A DNA stretch of 64,000 nucleotides from Conoideocrella luteorostrata (Eukaryota > Ascomycota > Sordariomycetes > Hypocreales > Clavicipitaceae), in NCBI GenBank assembly GCA_032433595.1, contig JASWJB010000108.1, positions 1 through 64,000 of the forward strand, in the 5' to 3' direction. Positions 58,800 through 64,000 of the stretch are shown piece after piece. The notes below the pieces were generated by a model, which saw only the letters and a program-made list of their open reading frames with translations, did not search any database and was not told the DNA's origin. Position numbers and translations under genes: made by a program. How positions within the stretch are numbered: position 1 is the stretch's first letter; each line of letters opens with the position of its first letter.

Positions 58800-59491
58800 A
58801 TGGCACTTCCCAAACGCATTATCAAGGAGACTGAACGCCTCATGGCAGAGCCGTATGCTTGAACCTTCCGTCCAGCTAGATTGTCTTCAGCCCGTGGTTG
58901 AGTTTGCATCTAATCTGAGCTGATTGTATTTTGTTACAGTGTTCCAGGAATTAGTGCCGTCCCCCACGAAGACAACCTGCGCTATTTCGATGTCGAGATC
59001 CACGGCCCAACCCAGTCACCTTACGAAGGTGCGCAAGTCTTCCCTGCCTTAAACCATCCACGCTTTGCAATGTGTACTAACTAGCTCGAAATAGGCGGTA
59101 TTTTCAAGCTGGAGCTCTTTCTTCCAGATGACTATCCAATGACCCCGCCTAAGATCCGGTTTCTCACCAAAATTTTCCACCCAAACGTCGACAAGCTCGG
59201 CCGTATCTGCTTAGATGTTCTGAAGAGTGAGTAGACTCGGCTCCATCCATCCACACAGTTATGTCCATTATCTATGTTACATCAACACAATATCTGACTA
59301 CATTTTTGTCAGACAACTGGTCTCCCGCCCTGCAAATCCGAACAATCCTCCTCTCCATCCAAGCTTTACTCGGCGCCCCGAATCCCGATGACCCCCTCGC
59401 CGCGGATGTAGCCAAAAGCTGGAAGGAAGATGAACAAGCGGCGATTGCAACTGCCAAGGAGTGGACAAAAAAATATGCTCAGCCCGAATGA
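58800..59491 (+). CDS. UBC13: Ubiquitin-conjugating enzyme E2 13 (Ubc13/UBE2N)
   Basis: Four exons (58800-58852, 58940-59028, 59095-59226, 59313-59491), 150 aa, the usual E2 length. Ubc13 with a Uev/Mms2 partner builds Lys63-linked ubiquitin chains used in error-free DNA damage tolerance and signalling. The chain starts [26 protein letters not shown] and [13 protein letters not shown] precede the [14 protein letters not shown] active site, with catalytic Cys near 87. [22 protein letters not shown] follows, its first codon split by intron 3. The Met in YPMTPP is the residue that packs on Mms2 in the known complex. All signature parts are intact. Confidence 0.96.
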
Positions 59492-60226
59492 GTTGATTTT
59501 AGAGAGAGCAATATGGCGCACACTGAAGAAGATACGCAGATTCAGCGGCATTGTAGGGCAAAATGAGATATGAGCATTCTGGGAGGAGTTTGATGGGTTT
59601 TTAAATTTGTGCCGAATTCTTCTTATGCCGTGTTTTGTTTCTATTGTTCTACGTTTTAGAGGGCCGTTTCACTTTTGGGTTGCGTTGGCCTTGGGATGCT
59701 GACTTCTCCATAGCACAACATAGAAAGTTTATACAGGCTAACAACAGGTTCATGCCTTAATCTTGTGTCTAAATGGGTGATTAGACGTGTCGACTGCAAA
59801 TTAAACCGCTCTGTTCATTGTGCAATGGACGACAACGGTGGTGACAATTGCGCAGGCAAAGTTGTGTGCATGATATGATATCATGTATCCAAACTGAACA
59901 GGTAAGTGGTGGACAAGACATGTGGAAAGAGCACCCTTTGTTATAAAATGTAACGCCAGCTACACCCTCGTCTATAATAGCCTCGTCTATACGTTGGGTA
60001 TCTCCTGGGATCATGAATCACCAATGCCGCAAACACTGAGTGTTCCTATCAACTGACCAGGCTGCCGATGCACAGGTCGGCCAGATATCACAGCGCACAG
60101 GGGGAATTAGATAGAGTCAACTGGGTATTAGCAGAGACTATACTCCGCCTCCTCAAGTTTCTTGTATCTACAATGCTAGAGTACACAAAGGGAATAATTC
60201 GGGTAGCAGCTTGAAACGCGAGTTTA
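59492..60226. other. Convergent intergenic region
   Basis: 735 bp between UBC13 and ATP7 3' ends. Short frames only; nothing I can support as a gene. Confidence 0.5.
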
Positions 60227-60996
60227 TTACACCATGGCCAAATCGCCAAACTTCTCCTGTAATAGACATTAGCACTGCTCTTTGGCCACTCAGACAGAAT
60301 GTTCCTGTAACATACCTTGTATCCCGGCACCATCCATCTGCCCTTGGAGATGAGCTGGTTGGCCTTCTCATCAATAGATTTCTCGGCAGTAGCAACTTCG
60401 TCCTATCAAAACTTAGTGTCCGGTTCATGCATTGATTCATTAATGTACATACGACAGTGAGATCCTCGAAGGGACGAGCCTCCTCAATGTTCTTCAAAGT
60501 AGCAGCGAGATCCTTGAGCTCAAGATCAACGGCCTGCTTGGTAGCCTCGGCGTTCTTGACGGCCTCGACCTCAAAGGCATCAATGGCTTTTAGCTGACGG
60601 CTGACATCATAGGTGGTTGGCTTGAAGGCCTTGAAGCGCTTCTCGATCTCATCAACAATGGCCTGGTTCTTGAGCGAGGATCGGTAGGCGGAGAAATCGA
60701 CCGTGGTAGCCTGCTCCTGGAGCTGCTGGATCTTGCGGCGAGCATCTTCGTTGCGCTTCTTGAAGGCTTGGAGGGAGGCAACGGTCTGACCACGGAGTCC
60801 CAGCGAGCTGGTGACCTTGGCCCAGTCGAGCTTAAGAGCTGCGCTTCGCTAGTTTCGCAGGAGTGAAAATTAGCTCATCGTCCTTTCACAAGGGGTTGGA
60901 ATTCGCGGTCGCGACTCGCGGGCCGTAATCGGTAAGAAGGTTGATCAATTGCACCGCGCAGCCCAATTGAGCGTCTAGACTTACCGTGGCCGCCAT
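60227..60996 (-). CDS. ATP7: ATP synthase subunit d, mitochondrial
   Basis: Exons 60985-60996 (12 nt), 60453-60848, 60316-60402 and 60227-60256, giving 174 aa, equal to yeast Atp7. This is the peripheral-stalk subunit d of mitochondrial F1Fo ATP synthase. The start [16 protein letters not shown] is split after four codons. Then [22 protein letters not shown], a helix-rich core, [41 protein letters not shown] and the closing [19 protein letters not shown]. No cleavable presequence is obvious, as for other Atp7 proteins. Both terminal exons are tiny, a classic cause of mis-annotation. Confidence 0.95.
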
Positions 60997-61534
60997 TTTG
61001 ATTATGTTTGGTGATCTCGTGGAGCAAAGAGCGGATGTGGTGAGGCTGATGATTTGCCATGCCGAACTTCTCCGATCAGGATTGCTGGTGTTTGAGATCA
61101 CGTGACGCGAATCGTGACACCACTTCAGCAACGGACCTGGCATTAGTTAGTTAATTATAGCACTCCTTTGGAAAACGGGGGAGCTTCAATTGGCGAGTCA
61201 TAGTTCCTGGACAATTGAATGGCCGTTCTATCATTTACCTTGGCGTTTATGATGTGCACGGAGACATAGCAGAAATTTCTCACACATATTACCCGATCAT
61301 TGAGTCAAACATATAAAACGAATTACGCTCTTGTGTGAGCTAATTCAAAGTAAATGAATCAGTTTAAGTAGTACAGACCAATCCATTGATGCCTTTTACA
61401 ATTCCATCAGTGATATGCGACATTCCGTTTTTTTTTAAATTTGGAATGGTAGCTACGGTTGCCAAAGACTAACACAACGCCACTATTGTGGTTGACAATA
61501 AGTTCAATGTAGACTGCTCTTTCCAAAGACTTCC
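60997..61534. other. ATP7 promoter and 3' end of EGD2
   Basis: 540 bp. An ATCACGTGA box lies near 61098-61106, about 105 bp upstream of the ATP7 start; it could be a bHLH-type site, but that is inference. No gene is visible. Confidence 0.5.
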
Positions 61535-62307
61535 TTAGATACTCAGGGCCATGATCGAGTTGACAATATCATTGTCGTTCTCTTTCAGTGCCTTTATGGC
61601 CTTTTTGCGACTGACGTTGGCTTGAGTCATGACAAGCTCAATGTCCTTATCCTCAAGACCCTCTGCGTCAACCTCCTCGCCATCGTCATCATCGTCGTCC
61701 TTCTTGGCCTCAGCAGACTCAACGGCCTTGCTGGGCTCACCGTGGTTGTGGCCGGCGTGGTCGCCCTCGGCGTTGGCAGCAGCCATCTGGGCAGCGGCGG
61801 CCTGCTGGGCGGTAGCGTTCACATCCTCAATCTTAGCCTCACCGAAAACACTGTGCAGACCTGTCAGATCCCGTTCCCACTATCACATCTATGCAAGCGG
61901 GGGTTTTGCAGCTACTAGCTTGGATTTTGACTAACATGTAGGTGTTGCTGTTGGGGGACTTGTAAACCTCCGGGTTGTTGATGACGAAAAGGACCTAGAC
62001 AGCTCGAGTCAGTTCTCGATGCGTCCTCTCACTCATATGCCGCGCTGTAGCTGAGAAAATCACCACGTACGTTCTTGGGTCGGCGGAGAGTAACGCGGGT
62101 GATTCCAGGAACACGGGTAAGATGCAGCTTCTCAATGGCCTTGCGAGCCTTCTTTTCGTTGCGGTTGTGGATCACGGCAGTAGAGCCAGCGGGAAGGTTG
62201 GCATCGCCCTCCTCAACGTCGGAATCGTCGCTGCTGTCCTCCTGCTCCTCAACGGTGGGATTCTGAGTCTCCTCATCGGGAAGCTCCTCGACTCTGGGGT
62301 TCGCCAT
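61535..62307 (-). CDS. EGD2: Nascent polypeptide-associated complex subunit alpha
   Basis: Exons 62071-62307, 61936-61994 and 61535-61850, giving 203 aa. Alpha-NAC pairs with beta-NAC (EGD1/BTF3) at the ribosomal tunnel exit and shields new chains from wrong targeting. The acidic N-terminus [13 protein letters not shown] is followed by the NAC domain (about 48-110): [44 protein letters not shown] and [12 protein letters not shown]. Then an Ala/Gln-rich linker, a run of six Asp, and the C-terminal UBA domain ([20 protein letters not shown] to [10 protein letters not shown]). The length fits fungal orthologues. Confidence 0.96.
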
Positions 62308-63060
62308 TTTGGTTACTGATGGAACACATAGCTGTTAGTTTGCTTCGACCCTCGGGTTTCGTAAAAATTTCGACAAAATATCGTTCCGGCGGTCGGATCG
62401 AACGGTGAAAATTTCCGCAATCTGCGACAGCGATTGAGTACTTACTGATTTGCTGAGCCTGAATTGTCTATTTCTGGCCTGAATGATAATTCTCCTCAGC
62501 TGTTTGTGCTTGAGGATAGCAACACGGCGAAATTCTAGGGTTTGGTGGACTGTGCCGCTAAGCCGAATTAGGTAATCACTCATTTTTCCGACAACTACTT
62601 CAACATTCTCTCCAGTGACATGGCTGGTCAGCCGGTCAGACAGCAAAAGGAATTGACAAATCGTCACTGGCTACGGAGTACACTGATGAGCCAAAATGGG
62701 CGCATATCATTTTGAACGAGGCATCATTACAGGCCAAAACAAATAAAAAAAATCACTTTAATGGATTTCCATTAGTTCGTCATACGTATCACACGTACTC
62801 AAAGCTGTGCTAATGCTCCATGCCTTGAATTCATTTTTATTTCTGAAATTCCGTGTTGACGCCGTTTTCATCGCTATGATGAAGTATGACATACAGCCCC
62901 TCCAGAACGGGAGTATAAAAAAAATATATGGTAACAGGTCTTCTGTTGCCCCAGTGTTGATTTTTTTGTCCTGCCCAGGTCCATGCAGCTCGTTCTAATG
63001 CCAGCTTTCCGTTGCTCCAAAAGCACATCCCCGACTCCTGCCAGTTATCCAACCACCCAT
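62308..63060. other. EGD2 promoter and 3' region of RPL14
   Basis: 750 bp. The part near 62308-62460 probably holds the EGD2 leader. A TACGGAGTA motif sits at about 62672-62681. No gene is visible. Confidence 0.5.
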
Positions 63061-63568
63061 TTATGCGGAGGCCTTGACCTTGGCCAGAGCCTTGCGCTCC
63101 TCGAATCGTCGCTGCTTCTTGAGTCGCATAACCTTGAAGCGATCGAAGTCGGACAGGTTCTTCCTCCTGGAGATCTGCTCACGCTTCTTGGCCCAGTTGC
63201 TCTCCTTCCACTTGGCGTCGATTTCATTCTTCTCCCAAAGCTTCCTGACGGTACCGTTGCGTGAACCGCGGATGAGACCCTCAACAACAAATTGAGAGAG
63301 GAGGCACTTGGCAAGGGGGACGGATTGTCTGGGGACAGCCAGAGTAGGGTCGGCAGAGGGTCCGTCGACGAGAACCTATAAGTCATGATTAATCCCACAT
63401 TCATAGTCGCTCCTTTCCCACCCGTCATGTTCAACGTACTCGCTTGTGGTCGATGATCTCGACAATGGCAGCAAGTCTGCCGGCAAATGGGTGGTCGCCG
63501 TTGATGGCAACAACGCGGCCGACCTCAACGAGGCGCCAGTTGGATCCCTCAATCACTGCTTCGCCCAT
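63061..63568 (-). CDS. RPL14: 60S ribosomal protein L14 (eL14)
   Basis: Exons 63440-63568 and 63061-63375, giving 147 aa. The N-terminal KOW/SH3-like part reads [39 protein letters not shown] (intron after KR), [11 protein letters not shown] and [17 protein letters not shown]. The C-terminal half is the basic L14e helix region, with [36 protein letters not shown] and a short tail [13 protein letters not shown]. Order and size match fungal eL14. A TTAG/AA junction just upstream of the start may be the acceptor of a leader intron, common in ribosomal protein genes. Confidence 0.95.
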
Positions 63569-64000
63569 TGTGACAGTGTTCTAATGGTCTTTTGTCAGTC
63601 GCAATGTCGGAAAAAATATTTGCAGTCGCTTTCAATATCGAATGCAAGAAGGCGCGATGATATTCATACCAATAGTCGAAGACGATTTGCCGTTCGTTAG
63701 GTGGATGGATTCTGTAGCTTCTCACGCCGTGGAGTCGCCGATGACTTTTTGATCGCTCGGCTATTTGGGTGTGGGCGGGCAGAAATTCATCCTGTGCCCT
63801 AAGCAAAATTTTCGGACTTTTGGTTTCGCCACACTCCGTGATCGGATCCGCACTCAGCGTGCACGGACCACTCAGCTTATACTTCTTTCTGAACTTTTTT
63901 CCGCCGCTATTTTGAAACTTGCTCTTTACGCAGCTATGTCTGCGACTCTTTTCAACAGAGCTCGCAAGCATCAATTGACTTGAAGAGATGGATGACCCCA
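63569..64000. promoter_or_regulatory. RPL14 promoter region, window edge
   Basis: 430 bp upstream of RPL14 up to the window end. It should contain the ribosomal-protein promoter and possibly a leader intron. The next gene is outside the window; the short plus-strand frame near 63936 ends after 15 codons. Confidence 0.45.

Noticed and set aside
1..64000. tRNA and rRNA genes
   Set aside because: None recognised by eye on either strand. A covariance-model search would be needed to exclude them.

Overview
The window is nuclear DNA of a filamentous ascomycete (Pezizomycotina; Sordariomycetes/Hypocreales is my best guess, from overall feel only). The evidence is short GT-AG introns with CTAAC-type branch sites, fungal versions of housekeeping proteins, CFEM, thaumatin-like and 2EXR proteins, and an AT-rich retrotransposon with the C-to-T/G-to-A decay typical of repeat-induced point mutation (RIP). 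Gene models below were spliced by hand and checked for frame continuity. No expression or homology search was possible, so family names rest on recognised motifs.

Layout. 1-8 kb: one complete-length but dead Ty3/Gypsy LTR element on the minus strand, with LTRs at 128-551 and 7505-7928. 8-11.5 kb: a GNAT acetyltransferase with a PIP-box-like N-terminus, convergent with a hexokinase that has a C-terminal membrane tail. 11.5-19 kb: gene-poor except for a three-exon secreted cysteine-repeat protein at 14375-15402 that no single open frame reveals. 19-27.5 kb: an HSPA12-like Hsp70-family protein, a GPI-type thaumatin-like protein, an ankyrin protein, RNA polymerase III subunit RPC11 and Mediator subunit MED31. 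28-36 kb: a decayed metallophosphoesterase, a CFEM GPI-type protein, then about 5.5 kb of near gene-free DNA with a Tc1/mariner transposase relic and many copies of TACTCCGTA/TACGGAGTA. 36-38 kb: GPI2/PIG-C. 38-43 kb: a gene desert ending in a small signal-peptide/one-helix protein. 44-53 kb: accessory genes (alpha/beta hydrolase, 2EXR protein, broken hemerythrin-like gene, dehalogenase/epoxide-hydrolase-type hydrolase, zinc-independent MDR oxidoreductase). 53-64 kb: compact housekeeping block with the WDR59-type SEA/GATOR subunit, UBC13, ATP7, EGD2 (alpha-NAC) and RPL14.

How the parts relate. The right-hand 11 kb serves core cell biology (TORC1 control, K63 ubiquitin chains, ATP synthase, translation). 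The middle is a patchwork of surface or secreted proteins, decaying genes and transposon debris. GPI2 makes the first GPI-anchor intermediate, and the thaumatin-like and CFEM products both look GPI-anchored, but I see no sign of co-regulation. The most interesting items are the hidden secreted cysteine-repeat gene, the PIP-box acetyltransferase, the dispersed TACTCCGTA motif, and the sharp outer limits of RIP inside the two LTRs.
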